From the NCBI RefSeq assembly GCF_032854445.1, contig NC_088298.1:23461295-23525294 (forward strand): DNA of 64,000 nt, in the 5' to 3' direction. Of the stretch, positions 35,710 to 50,400 are shown piece by piece. How positions within the stretch are numbered: position 1 is the first letter of the stretch; every line of letters starts with the position of its first letter. Origin of the DNA: Liolophura sinensis. Lineage: Eukaryota > Mollusca > Polyplacophora > Chitonida > Chitonidae. The notes beneath the pieces were generated by a model that saw only the letters and a program-made list of their open reading frames with translations, was not told the DNA's origin and did not search any database. Both the position numbers and the translations under genes were made by a program.

Positions 35710-35992
35710 TAGTGCCTTATTGCCTGACCAACCTCCTGACTGGAGGTTAGCACCTTATTGCTTGACTAAGCCCTTGACTTCAGGTCAGTGCCTTATTGCC
35801 TGATCAACCTCCTGACTTAAGATCAGTGCCTTATTGCCTGACCAACCTCCTGACTTGAGGTCAGTGCCTTATTGCCTAACCAACCTCCTGACTTGAGGTC
35901 AGTGACTTGAGGTCAGTGCCTTATTGCCTAACCAACCTCCTGACTTGAGGTCAGTGCCTTATTGCCTGGCCAACCTCCTGACTTGAGGTCAG
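35710..35992. repeat. 38-bp tandem repeat, about 7 copies
   Basis: Unit gtgccttattgcctgaccaa plus cctcctgacttgaggtca, with one short partial unit near 35900. Confidence 0.92.
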
Positions 35993-35999
35993 AGAAGAA

Positions 36000-36925
36000 A
36001 GACTTTTGTACAGGAAGGCAAGTAATCGTACGATGTACGAAGAAATCCATATTTGTCCTGACGACCAAAACTGCGCTGTACTTACATTCATCAGGTTCAT
36101 CTCGCCGTTTTGACCGCGTCCAGGTCAGAATGTGTATGATATAAATGATGAAGGGGGATCTTCACCAGCTCCATCCAAACAACTGACAAACGTCGTATTT
36201 GAGGGGGACATTTTGAGTACGAGATTACGCAACAATTAAGAAACCACGACGGGGACAGTGTCTTGATCAGGATAACGCAGTTTAAGTTTGGTGATGCAAT
36301 CTAATAGCCAAGCTTTTTCATTAGCTGGCCTTACTAAGTAAGGAGATGGGGATCAGATGCTGTCGGTATCCCTATTTAGTTCAAGTTTTTGGCCAGTCAT
36401 AGGGTTGCAGTGGCTACCCATTATGGCCCACAGATGATTGATTAATCATCGGTGGCGATTTGTATATCAAAAGGCAAAGGAAGTATTTTATCTCGCAGTT
36501 CAAAACTTTGCTCAGCTAAATGATTGCATATCAAAGACCTCAGTGGTAAAGTTGTGGATTAACTCCCCACAATGCCCTTTACCACCACAATAATTTACAA
36601 CCCCTTAGTGTATGAAGTCAATGCTCCGCAATCCTTACACATACTATAAACAGGCATACATTGTACTTGTGGCAGGGTAATAATTTTCGTCTTTCTTTTT
36701 GATTTAATGGCAAGATCTTAGCACTATATTATTAGAGGATAATATCTGCGTGTGACTGTCACTCACTCTACTTTTTGTGCTTTAAAGGTCAGGATTTGAA
36801 TGTATCACGTGACTTGAACAAATTGCAGTTTTACAAACTGCTCACTCCGGCGAGATACCGGTATTCTCTGAATGCCTTGTTAGTGTATGTAGACCTACAT
36901 GTGTGTAACTAAATTACATAATTAA
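36000..36925. other. Intergenic DNA without recognised genes
   Basis: No exon-like or repeat signal that I can support; short ORFs only. Confidence 0.45.
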
Positions 36926-36934
36926 AGACGTAGC

Positions 36935-37340
36935 ATAGAAATTAAAACCAGAGCAGTGTGATAGCTGACAAATGGTTACACGTAACCGGTGAAATACGGC
37001 TAGAGCATAGAGAGCAAAACCTGAGCAGTGACAGCAGTGTGATAGCCGGCAAATAGGCACACGTAACCGGTGAAATACGGCTACAGCAAAGAGATTAAGA
37101 CCAGAGCAGAGAGGACGGTGGGATAGCTGACAAATGGTCACACGTAACCCGTGAAATACGATCTCTTGTCAATTTACCTCAGTCAGGGTTTTATTCTGAC
37201 TGTTCATGTAAATGCATAAATCGTAGCAAATTAAATGCCACTGACAATGAGCGGTAGACGATGCTCGTTTGGCCGTTTGCCTATTTCAAGGTCCGTTGAA
37301 GACCACTTCTCTTCCACCAGTCTAGTGTGCACATGCGTAA
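36935..37340 (-). repeat. Dispersed copy of the 136-bp array family, inverted
   Basis: gtgatagctgacaaatggttacacgtaaccggtgaaatacg is the reverse complement of the core of the 45672-49270 array, present here about 2.5 times. The flank gggttttattctgactgttc-atgtaaatgcataaat matches, inverted, the sequence at about 44955-44995. Confidence 0.7.
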
Positions 37341-38158
37341 ACTCGAACGATTAATCTGTTAATTTTAGAGGAAAGTCTCTTAACAGTCTGAGCGATGAAT
37401 ATATTATGTTAATATAACACAATATTGTGTGATCTTCAACATAAAATCCGGTTAGTCTGATTGATCATTCTGTTGTATTAATAGAATATGTGTGTTATAT
37501 TTAACAGAATTATCTCTTGCAATAGGGAATTCATTCTAGCATTACTCAGACAACAGACTTTTTGTTAAAATTAACAGAGTATTTTTTTATTAGAGTATAC
37601 GTTAGAAGTGGGAAAAGTCAGCAGTAAATTGCCACATGTGGGTGGCTTAATTGACTGCCGTGAGTGAAATGACATTGGCGTTACATCTCTACAGGAAACA
37701 AGCAAATATTCATGGTAATTCGCAACACAAATGGACTAATAAGTTGACGGAAAACGCAGATGGTTGGCGGGCTGGGCATAACGGTGTTTGATGCGGATGA
37801 CGTAGGTCGTGTGTATCTATAGCCGGATGAGAAGGGAGCTATATACAATAAATGTTATTGTTATGATTAATGAATAAATAAACAACACTTTTACCTAGCA
37901 AATTGGATCAGGGTGAAATGGGTAAACGGCAGTCAGTAGTGTAGAGGTAAATACCATGCACCTGAACTATAATTCATAATAATGACCCCATGGGATGAGT
38001 GTTAAAAGTGACGAATGTCAAAATTTAATGACTCAAACTCGGAAATGTTGACGACAACCATTCACATACTGTCTACACCATGTAACTTTTTAGAGCGGTT
38101 TTAGGTGGGAACTGATGCACGTCGTCTGCATCAAACTATTGCTCACGCCTGTCCAGGG

Positions 38159-38170
38159 TTATATATATAC
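38159..38170 (+). promoter_or_regulatory. Candidate TATA box of gene 2
   Basis: ttatatatatac lies about 60-70 bp upstream of the first ATG of gene 2, allowing a short 5' UTR. Position is suggestive only. Confidence 0.4.
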
Positions 38171-38229
38171 AGCTGCATACCGGATAGACTACCTTCAGAC
38201 TTCCTGTTTCGCGAAGGTGACAACTGCAA

Positions 38230-38439
38230 ATGGGATGGACGATGGCGAGTTTGACCTGCATCCTGCCACGTTTGGTCGTCACAAGTGTCGTGACATGTGT
38301 CTTAGCCATACATTCAGGGTTCCACGGATTCCCGCCTCCCACGTTCACGAGCGAATGGCTACTCTTATCCTCCGTGGACCAACCCACAAGTTATCGCGTG
38401 GTTGCCCACAGGCTGGGTGAAGTGCCCATTTTGGTTAAG
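38230..38439 (+). CDS. Gene 2 exon 1 (signal peptide and start of repeat 1)
   Basis: 70 codons. MGWTMASLTCILPRLVVTSV and following residues form the hydrophobic leader; later SEWLLLSSVD and YRVVAHRLGEVPILVK begin repeat 1. Donor aag|gtttgt. A second ATG at 38242 is also possible. Confidence 0.65.
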
Positions 38440-41400
38440 GTTTGTCATTCTTGCGTCAAGGCTTGTCTCTTTTTGGTGCCAAGGTTTGTCTCCTTTTTGT
38501 GTCAAGGTTTGTCTCATTTTTGTCTCGAGGTTTGTCTCATATTTTATATTAAAGTTTATTCTTATTCTTTATATTAAGGTTTGTCATTTTTGTCTCAAGG
38601 TTGACCACATTTTATACCAAATTTTGTCTCATTTAATCTCATGGCATGCTTCTTTTTGTCTTCAGATTTCGTTCACTTTTGTCTCAAGGCTTTGCTCATT
38701 TTTGTCTCAAGGCTTCGCTCATTTTTGTCCCAAGACTTTGCTTATTTTTGTCTCAAGGCGTCGCTCATTTTTGTCTCAAGGCTTTGCTTATCTTTTTCTC
38801 AAGCCTTTGCTTATCTTTGTCTCAAGGTTTCGTCCATTCTTTCTCAAGGTTATGAAAGTACTTGATTTAACGCCTACAATTCTACAGACTAGTGGATGGC
38901 GTCTAATAAATCACAGTTTATATCACTGTAGTGCTTTTATTGTGTTTTGTCTCTTGTAATCTTTGGTAATCAACTAAAAATGCCCGAGGACCTTTGCATT
39001 GCTATTATTTTCCTTCTGAAAAGTACTCTTTCTAAAACCATGCATGCAAGGGGCTATAGGGACATGTAAAAGTTGATACACAGCAAGTTATTACTGCCAA
39101 GAATAGTGTGTCAAGGTTATTCCATCAAACGCATTTATTCTAATTTATTCTTATAATTCCCTTGTAAGCAAATGTGGACAGAGCGTCCAGAATTTTGGAC
39201 ACTGCTTCATGGTTGTGTCTAATTACACTGATATCAAATCGTAACTAAGATACATATTTTGTTATCGACAACTTATACACTAGCATGGCACACGATTTGA
39301 ACACTGATTTCACTCACTCACGTTGAACTTTCCTTGCGTCTTTCAAACATCATTAAAACTGTTAACTGCTTCTCTTTGTGTGATTCCGGCCTAACTTCGC
39401 ACTTCATATACTGTCTTAGTTCTGTGGTGGTTTGTGCTTTGTGTGGTCTTGCGAATTTTGACCTGAAACATACATTTTTTGCTGACGTTTGCTTTACAAT
39501 AAAAGTTATAGCGGTACAGGAAATTTATGCACGTGCGTGTATGTGAATCATATGTGGCATCCTATACTTACAGCATACCGACAGTTTCATACACAATGCC
39601 GTGACGCTCATATATGCCTATGTTATAATCAGAATACCTACAGTTAGTTTGGATGTTTGATATATACAGCAATGACAGGTCTCCAAGGCCTGGTAGTTAA
39701 CGTAACAGCACACCGACCAAAGAGCCTCTCACGAATGCGGTCGCCGTGAGTTCAAGTCCAGCTTATTCTGGCTTCCTCTCCGGCCGTACGTGGGAAGGTC
39801 TGTCAGCAACTTGCTGATGGCCGTAGGTTTTCCCGAGGCTCAGCCAGGTTTTCTTCAACCATAATGCTGTCGTGTAAGTGAAACATTCTTGAATACGACG
39901 TAAAACACCCCTTTAACATATTAGAGTCTCTTTTTCGTTTGTTTAGGGACCGCGCAATATTATCAAGAATGAATGACCGAACTTTGTCACAACAGAAACC
40001 TCCGGTTCTTCCATTATTTGGGCAAAACTATCATGGTCTTGCATGTCATGATCTTGATTGCAAGGTGTAAAATTGGGCATCTTAGGACACCAAAACTCTC
40101 CTACAGCAACCTGCATATGCCTGAAACAGATATAACCAAGACAGGAAATCATCTTTGAGAATCACTGCTAATTAAAGAAAACATAAAAATTACACCACGT
40201 TCATTCAGATGAAAGAGTGTAAAAAGTTTATTGTAAATGTGGTCTTCAATATTTTTTCGATTTTTCTGTAAGGAGAAAAAGACATTTTAAAATAATTTTT
40301 GTATGGTGGGTATTTAAGACCACCTCTGGCCCAGTAGTAATATAAACGGGGATGTAACATGTTAAATCAGTATATTTGCACTAGAATTTTTTTCTCAGCT
40401 GACAAATGTGTTTAGGCTGGAGTTTGATCATATTTATACTATATTTATAACTATTACCGTAATTCAGAATAGATGCATATGTTTGGATATAAATAACACA
40501 TTTGCATTCAAATGAATTTATTAGACTTGCATCACATTATTTAGGTCATTATGCAATGACGATATATACCACGAGGAGGTCTCCAATACCAACCATCCAA
40601 AAATATTTTGAAATACCTTTCTCTCCTGAAAGAAAAAATCGAAAAAAATATTGAAGACCATATTTGCAAATAAGTTTCATGCTCTGCATCTGATCATCAC
40701 TTTAATGGGTTTTATTTCTTCTCATTTAGCAAACTAGAGAAAGAGCAATATTCCCCATCTTTTACCCCAGTCCTTGATAAATATTGCTCGGTACCTAAAT
40801 TAGTAAGAATTATTATAATATAGTTAATATATTTGACTTCTTTCGCAGGTATTCGTTAAGGTGATCGCCGGAGCAAATCAAGATTTTATGTTTGAAGCCA
40901 CGGGATCGGCTCAAACTGATAACGACATAGGTAACATTACAAACATAACTCATTCTTATAGTTTCTGATCTTTGAGTTAAAATCAATACAAAGAATGCAC
41001 CAAGAATAATGAACATATTTAAGGGGGTTAAGATTACTCAGCCCTTTGTACTTATTTATCTATTTCATTGGTGTTTTCATTGGTTTCATCAGTAACCGTC
41101 AGCAGAAATACCAACACAACCATCAATAACCATTAGCAGAAATCCCCACACAACTATCAGTAGCCATCAGCAGAAATACCAACACAACCATCAGTGACCA
41201 TCAGTAAAAATTCCACACAACCATCAGTAACCGTCAGCAGAAATACCAACAAAACCATAAGTAACTATCAGCAGAAATACTAGCACATCCATCAGCGAAA
41301 ATACCAACACAGCCATCAGTGACCAACAATCAGCAATAACCATCAGCAGAAATACCCACACAACCATTAGTGTCCATCAGCAGAAATACCCACACAACCA

Positions 41401-44400
41401 TCAGTAACCATCAGGAAAAATACCAACATAACCATCAATGACCAGGAACAGAAATAACCACACAGCCAAGGTAACCACCAGCAGAAATGCCCACATAACT
41501 ATCAGTAAGCATCAACAGAAATACCAACACAACCATAGACTGAGGCTTTTTTTCTTTTGTTTCTTGTTTTCTGCCGTTGACATTTCTCATCGTAGAAAAC
41601 TACATATATTAGGCAATGATGATATGGTGACCTATATTCTGACTACTTCATAGAAAGTTCACGAGGTGGAGTCCTTTACGCCTACACCAATGAAAGCGTT
41701 CACATCTGGTCGGCCACAGACGAAACCGGCAACACCGATAGCTTCACTGTCTTTGTGGCCTCGCCGTGGGGAGGCGGAAAGCATGCGCAGATGGAACAAG
41801 CAGCCATGGTTCAAGTAAGTGTTAAATTTTGATCGCTGTACAGTTCAGTTAATTCCACATTTAATGAGCTCCAGCGAAGAAAAAATGTTTTTGTTGACCC
41901 TCACCCGTCCATTCGTCAGACAAAAAGTGAGGCAGGGATTTGAATTGAAGGACCTGGTATGGTAAGACGGGGAATCGGCCCTAGTGCAAGAAATTGTGTA
42001 CCTGTAGAAGCGAAACTGACAATAGCTCTGACTGACAGCTGCTGACACACTCTTAAGGCCATTCTCTTTTACTCTTCTTTTCCTGGTTTATGGCAAGCAT
42101 GCTGCTTACAAAGCTCCAAACACGCACTGAAGCAGTGTATAGCTCATAAAACTGAAAAATTGGTAGCCTGCTCCAGTTACACTGAAATATCTTTTTTGCA
42201 TTAGATGTTGTAGAGTAGGGAAAATCACTACACCAGAAATGTAACTTTCTGAGCAATTCTTGAGCAGGTAGTAATGAACCAATCAATTATTCAAATATAC
42301 AACGAATGTAAACTTCGCGCGTTTAATTCCGCTACGCGTGACATGTTAATGTTAATGGAGCGGAATTCACGAATGGTTTCGCTACACGTGACTTTGCCGC
42401 ATGTCACGTATACCATACCTTAACAATTGTCCATTCTAATTCATGATATCCTCACCGGCCGTACGTGCGAAGGTCTGCAGCAGCTTGCGGATGATCGTGG
42501 GTTTCCCCTGGGCCTGTCTAATTTCCTCCCACCATAATGCAGGCCGCCATCATATAAGTGAAATATTCTTGAGTGCGGCGTAAAACACTAATCAAATAAA
42601 TGAATAAATAAATTCAACCTTTGACAACACGTATAAATACATACATGGAACGAAAACTTGGCATTTTTGATGAAGAGTGCAGTTTTGACGTGTTATTACT
42701 AGGCAACCATCTATTTGTGGCCCTGTAACTTTTATGGGTGCTCCGGTCAAGTCTTATACTTGTGATTCGGGAATGTACAGAATTCTGCTGGGATTTTGAA
42801 ATTTGCACATTCTTAGACCAAAATTAAAATATTGTTTGTTTCATATTACAAACCCTTTATATCAAAAAAGGGTAGGTAGTTCGGGTTTGTTTTTTCTGCG
42901 ATGGGAAGAACAATAGTAGAATCCTGTGCAAATGATTGATCACAATTAAACTTCTTCAACATTGATCAGAACACAGTACTAAATTATATCACCCAACATT
43001 TGGCAATTCTCAAAATAAATATTCCTTGGGATAAAAACAACAGGAAGACATTTGGTAACATTTTTATTAGTACTACGGCATAGTTTAAGTCAACAGTTTG
43101 TGCCAGCATTTTTAGGTCCTGTACAGACGGGGTGAGCATGTTAAAATTTAACCAAAATCCTGTTCAGCTGATAATTTGACGGATTGAAGCGGAACCTCAT
43201 GGCCTAGTAAAACAAAATCTATACTGATAAATCTGTTTCCATTTTTATAAATTTCCTAATTTTAATTAAACTTTGTGAGATTTAGGGGATTTTTTTTTTC
43301 GTGAAAAGGATCAAATATTTCATTTTGTCTTCAATACATCATTCAGTGTACATGCTTGTGTGAAAGTGTACATGCTTGTGTGAAAGTGTACATGCTTGTC
43401 TGAAAGTGTACATGCTTGTCTGAAAGTGTAAACAGTGTGAGCCTCAGTTCAGATCATTAGCTTTGACCTTATTTACAGTCATAAAGCATTTAAACATGAG
43501 GAAGGGGGGAGAGCCAAAATCATGTCGTGTTGTATGAAGATTAAAGGATGGGACATATCAGCTTTGTGTTTGTATGTGAACTTCCCTGTATCCATTAAGA
43601 AATGCAAATGTCCTTTCTGATGTCACAAACATCGTTTCCACTTCACAACAATGTATCAGTAAACAGATAGAGTTTCTATCCACCAAAGTTTTCTCAGAAT
43701 TTGGCAGTGGTGATCCTAATGACACTTCAGGAAATTATACCAATATATCCCCAGCTACATGCTCCCTAGCATAGAGTTTTGACGGGGAGAAAAGGTATCC
43801 ACACTTGACTAACCTTTTTTTTTTTAAATTTTGAGATCTCCCAAACGGTGTCTTACCATGCCAACGGAAGGGGCTCATGTGGAGGCCTGTGATACATGTT
43901 AAATGAGAGCAACACATTGGTCCAAGACAACATAAAAGGGGCTCTCAGATGTAAGGATTTCGCGGAAACGATCGTTCCGTTTCCGTGTCGGTTCTCAGAT
44001 TAAAAATACACGGAGCTAAAACTACGTTTCCCACAAAAAGGCTTGGCTACTCACTCAGTACTGCTTAATAAACATTGTTAACTGAGTTAACTGGCCGAAG
44101 ACATGAGTTGTGAGCCTTCAAACTGTGGCTAACGTATCACAAGGCGCTTGGGCCTTTTCAGTCTCTCTGTGCACAGCTAGACTGCAATAGTCAAGGCCAG
44201 GATAGATAGGAAGTAGGACAGAAAGCCAATGGAGGTCCTTGACCAAGGAAGTTGTGATTAATATGAAATTCGGATTCTGAGAATCGTTTGATCGAAAGAC
44301 TGTCATGGAAGTTGTATTTAAGATATTTTGCATTGTACAAAACCTGATTGGTTTTAACTGATTGATTGATCGGTACTTACAGAAGCTATATCGTATATTT

Positions 44401-47400
44401 TTGGCCAAAAATCCATATTCACGTATCAAATTAAATTTCCGTCTTCACTAAAAATTGCTCAGCTTATTTCCTTTCAGTAAATATGAGAGCTGTACCTTAA
44501 ATTAATATTTATAATGTTAAAATTATTCTAAAGCATATAATGTGACCTGTTTTATAAATGTTAATAGCAACCTGCGGATGGTCGTGGGTTTCCCCCAGGC
44601 TCTGCCCGGTTTCCACCCACCATAATGCTGGCCGCCGTCGTATAAGTGAAATATTCTTGAGTACGGCGTAAAACACCAATCAAATAAATAAATAAATAAA
44701 TAAATGTTAATATAATTGTACTACCGATTTTAAACTGTACACGAGGCTGATATTTTGGAAAAGATAATTATTTTGTGTATTCTAAAGAAATAGGAAAACT
44801 TCGACTGAAATTGCGCTGATCGATTTTTTAGCAAAAATCTTGAGTATAGCTTCTTTGACGACGTTTGATGAATTCTAGATCAGCTACGTCTAATAAATTG
44901 TAATTAACAGACCTGCTTAAGCCATGGTGCTAAGGGCGTGTAATTTGCTACTATTTATGCATTTACATGAACAGTTAGAATAAAACCCTGTGTTAAATAG
45001 ACAAGAGGTCGTATTTCACGTGTGTCTTCGCCAGCTATCACACTGTCGTCGCTGCTCTGGGATAACTTTGTATGCTGGACGCCTTTAATTATATGTAGTA
45101 CAGAGAGCTTAAGACAGGCAGACAGACAGACACCATCTGACATGATATTTTAGGCAATACACATGTTGGCATCTTTCCAAAACTTGCACCTGGAAATTAT
45201 TCCTAGCCAAGTTGGACTCTTTCAAGTAAAGTTTCGATAGGTTATTGTCTATCCGTCATCAAACAATGAACGTTCCTTTTTCCGGTATATATCGAGGGAA
45301 TTTTAGTGCAAAAATCAAACGTCTGTTTCTGAATTTTGCTGCCTTGATTTTTGGAGGATATTTTCCTTTCGTTTCAGGTGCAGGTTTGGTCTTCGGATGA
45401 CTTTTACCCACCTGATTATGTCAGTGAGGAGATCAGCATGGGGCCACAGCAGTACCGAGAGATCCATCACGCCTTCGCAGAAATTCCCACCCTCCTGAGG
45501 GTCGTCGGTTCCTTCAACGCAACAGGTATATACTGTATGTGGATTCTGAGAGTTCTATTGACCGTAGAAAGCCATGGTACTAAGGGGCGTGTAATTTGCT
45601 ACTATTTAAGCATTTTCATGTACATGGACTGTTATATTAAAATTCTAACTGAGGTGAATTGACTAAAAGGTTGTGTTTCACCGGTTATACGTGCGACCAT
45701 TTATGGACTATTACACTGTAGTTGCCGCTCTGGTTTTACTCTCCATGCTGTAATCTTCTGTTAAATTAGAATAAAACCTCAACTGGGGCAAACTGACAAA
45801 GGGTCGTACGGTATTTCACCGGATACGTATGACCATTTGCCAACTATCATACTTTCGTCGCTACTCTGGTTTTACTCTATATGCTGCCGTCTTTTGTTAT
45901 ATTAGAATAAAACCCTAACTGGGGCAAACTGACAAAAGGTCGTACGGTTTTTCACCGGTTACGTGTGACCATTTGCCAACTATCATGCTTTCGTCGCTAC
46001 TCTGGTTTTACTCTATATGCTGCCGTTTTTTATTATATTAGAATAAAAACCTACCTGGGACAAACTGACAAAAGGTCGTACGGTTTTTCACCGGTTACGT
46101 GTGACCATTTGCCAACTATCATGCTTTCGTCGCTACTCTGGTTTTACTCTATATGCTGCCGTTTTTTATTATATTAGAATAAAAACCTACCTGGGACAAA
46201 CCGACAAAAGGTCGTACGGTTTTTCACCGGTTACGTGTGACCATTTTCCAACTATCATGCTTTCGTCGCTACTCTGGTTTTACTGTATATGCTGCCGTCT
46301 TTTATTATATGAGAATAAAAACCTACCTGGGACAAACTGACAAAAGGTCGTACGGTTTTTCACCGGATACGTGTGACCATTTGCCAACTATCATACTTTC
46401 GTCGCTACTCTGGTTTTACTCTATATGCTGCAGTTTTTTATTATATTAGAATATAATCCTACCTGGGACAAACTGACAAAAGGTCGTACGGTTTTTCACC
46501 GGTTACGTGTGACGATTTTCCAACTATCATTTTTTCGTCGCTACTCTGGTTTTACTCTATATGCTGCCGTCTTTTATTATATTAGAATAAAATCCTACCT
46601 GGGACAAACTGACAAAAGGTCGTACGGTTTTTCACCGGATACGTGTGACCATTTTCCAACTATCGTACTTTCGTCGCTACACTGGTTTTACTGTATGTGC
46701 TGCCGTCTTTTATTATATTAGAATAAAATCCTACCTGGGACAAACTGACAAAAGGTCGTACGGTTTTTCACCGGTTACGTGTGACCATTTTTCAACTATC
46801 GTACTTTCGTCGCTACACTGGTTTTACTGTATATGCTACCGTCTTTTATTATATTAGAATAAAATCCTACCTGGGACAAACTGACAAAAGGTCGTACGGT
46901 TTTTCACCGGTTACGTGTGACGATTTTCTAACTATCATACTTTCGTCGCTACTCTGGTTTTACTCTATATGCTGCCGTTTTTTATTATATTAGAATAAAA
47001 CCCTAAGTGGGGCAAACTGACAAAATGTCGTACGGTTTTTCACCGGTTACGTGTGACCATTTGCCAACTGTCACACTGTCGTCGTTGCTCTGGTTTTACT
47101 CTATATGCTGCCGTCTTTATTAGGCCTGTATTAGAACAAAACCCTTACTGAGACAAAGTGACAAAAGGCCGTATTTCACCGGATGCGTGTGACCATTTGC
47201 CAACTGTCACACTGTTGTCGTTGCTCTGGTTTCACTCTATATGCTGCCGTCTTTATTAGGCCTATATTAGAATAAAACCCTTACTGAGGCAAAGTGACAA
47301 AACGTCTTATTTCACCGGATACGTGTGACCATTTGCCAACTATCATACTTTCGTCGCTACTCTGGTTTTACTCTATATGCTGCAGTTTTTTATTATATTA

Positions 47401-50400
47401 GAATAAAACCCTAACTGGGGCAAACTGACAAAAGGTCGTACGGTTTTTCACCGGTTACTTGTGACGATTTTCCAACTATCATACTTTCGTCGCTACTCTG
47501 GTTTTACTCTATATACTGCAGTTTTTTATTATATTAGAATAAACCCTAACTGGGGCAAACTGACAAAAGGTCGTACGGTTTTTCACCGGATACGTGTGAC
47601 CATTTGCCAACTATCATGCTTTCGTCGCTACTCTGGTTTTACTGTATATGCTGCAGTTTTTTATTATATTAGAATAAAACCCTAACTGGGGCAAACTGAC
47701 AAAAGGTCGTACGGTTTTTCACCGGTTACGTGTGACCATTTGCCAACTATCATACTTTCGTCGCTACTCTGGTTTTACTCTATATACTGCAGTTTTTTAT
47801 TATATTAGAATAAACCCTAACTGGGGCAAACTGACAAAAGGTCGTACGGTTTTTCACCGGTTACGTGTGACCATTTGCCAACTATCATACTTTCGTCGCT
47901 ACTCTGGTTTTACTCTATATGCAGCCGTCTTTTATTATATTAGAATAAAACCCTAACTGGGGCAAACTGACAAAAGGTCGTACGGTTTTTCACCGGTTAC
48001 GTGTGACCATTTGCCAACTATCATACTTTCGTCGCTACTCTGGTTTTACTCTATATGCAGCCGTCTTTTATTATATTAGAATAAAACCCTAAGTGGGGCA
48101 AACTGACAAAAGGTCGTACGGTTTTTCACCGGTTACGTGTGACCATTTGCCAACTATCATACTTTCGTCGCTACTCTAGTTTTACTGTATATGCTGCCGT
48201 CTTTTATTATATTAGAACAAAACCCTAACTGGGGCAAACTGACAAAATGTCGTACGGTTTTTCACCTGATACGTGTGACCATTTGCCAACTGTCACACTG
48301 TCGTCGTTGCTCTGGTTTTACTCTGTATGCTGCCGTCTTTATTAGGCCTGTATTAGAACAAAACCCTTACTGAGGCAAAGTGACAAAAGGCCGTATTTCA
48401 CCGGATGCGTGTGACCATTTGCCAACTGTCACACTGTTGTCGTTGCTCTGGTTTCACTCTATATGCTGCCGTCTTTAGTAGGCCTATATTAGAATAAAAC
48501 CCTTACTGAGGCAAAGTGACAAAAGGTCTTATTTCACAGGATTCGTGTGACCATTTGCCAACTATCATACTTTCGTCGCTACTCTGGTTTTACTCTATAT
48601 GCTGCAGTTTTTTATTATATTAGAATAAAACCCTAACTGGGGCAAACTGACAAAAGGTCGTACGGTTTTTCACCGGTTACTTGTGACCATTTTCCAACTA
48701 TCATACTTTCGTCGCTACTCTGGTTTTACTCTATATACTGCAGTTTTTTATTATATTAGAATAAAATCCTACCTGGGACAAACTGACAAAAGGTCGTACG
48801 GTTTTTCACCGGATACGTGTGACCATTTGCCAACTATCATACTTTCGCCGCTACTTTGGTTTTACTCTATATGCTGCAGTTTTTTTATTATATTAGAATA
48901 AAACCCTAACTGGGGCAAACTGACAAAAGGTCGTACGGTTTTTACCGGTTACTTGTGACCATTTTCCAACTATCATACTTTCGTCGCTACTCTGGTTTTA
49001 CTCTATATGCTGCAGTTTTTTTATTATATTAGAATAAAATCCTACCTGGGACAAACTGACAAAATGTCGTACGGTTTTCCACCGGTTACGTGTGACGATT
49101 TTCCAACTATCGTACTTTCGTCGCTACACTGGTTTTACTCTATATGCTGCCGTCTTTTATTATATTAGAATAAATTCCTACCTGAGGCAAAGTGAAAAAA
49201 GGTCTTATTTCAGATTTGCCAGCTGTCACACTGTCGTCGTTGCTCAGGTTTTACTGTCTAAATGGTCAGTCCTTACATCCCATTGATTTAACCAAATTTT
49301 CCAGTACCTGCGAGTTTTGCTGTAAAATTACGTCATAATTTTTGACAGCATAATTGTATCGTGCATTTCCTATGTATTGTTTTTAAAGTGTCCAGTACCA
49401 ACTCTGCCAACGTGACTTACTTTTTCGATGGCACGGGGAATCTGCAGGTCACATTTCGCGGCGTTCATGAGCATGCTGGCGGTGTCGTCTATGCTTACAG
49501 TGCAACAACAACACGCTTATGGACTCTGAACACGGACGCGTTTCTGGCGGAAGACGGATGGGGTTTCAATAGGTAGGTAGAGTTTCTTGGCGTATAATGT
49601 AAAAACAGAATCAATAGGTCTTATTAATGTTTTTTCTGAAAACATAAATAAATAAACATAAACATGAAAATAAAAAACATAAATGTGAACAAAGCACCAT
49701 AAGAAAAATCATCACATTTATTTATGGGTGTTTTACGCCGCACTCAAGTGAATATTTTTCACTTGTACGACGGCCGGTATTATGGTGGGAAGAAACCGAG
49801 CAGAAAGCGGAGGAAACCCACAGCCATCCACAGGTTGTTGGAAGGCTTTCACACGTACGACTGGATAGTAAGCAGGACTTTAAGTATTGATGAAAGGTTC
49901 CTGAATCATTGTGCTCAGCCATGAGCTCGGCCATGGATGCCGAAGAAAGATCATTAAAACTGCCTGTAAGAACCTGAAAATACCATTACTTATCTTTGAT
50001 TTTTCCTCTGAATTAAATGCCCTCAAATTTATTTATTATATGCCGGACTCAAAATATTTGATTTACGCGATGGCGGCCAACATTATGGTGGGAGGAATTC
50101 GGGCAGAGCCCGGAGAAAACCCGCGAACATCCGCAGACTGCTGCCAGATCTTCCCACAATCGACTGGAGAAGAAAAGAGCATGAACTGTACCCTAATGTT
50201 TAGAATGCATGTTAGATGGGCTTTTTCTGTACATATTGTTTGGATATAATATGTTTCTGTCTGGTTTATGAGCACGATTGCCTAAATACACCCAAAGCAC
50301 CGAATTTCTCATACGACAGCCGACGGTATTGGAGTGGTTAAAGGTCTTGCTTTTCAAACGCTAGGACGCACGAGGTGCGGGTTCAAGCCTAGCCTTCGAC

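Noticed and set aside
45965-48901. Serial plus-strand ORFs of 60-98 codons in the 136-bp array
   Set aside because: All are frame-shifted readings of the same unit with no conserved domain.
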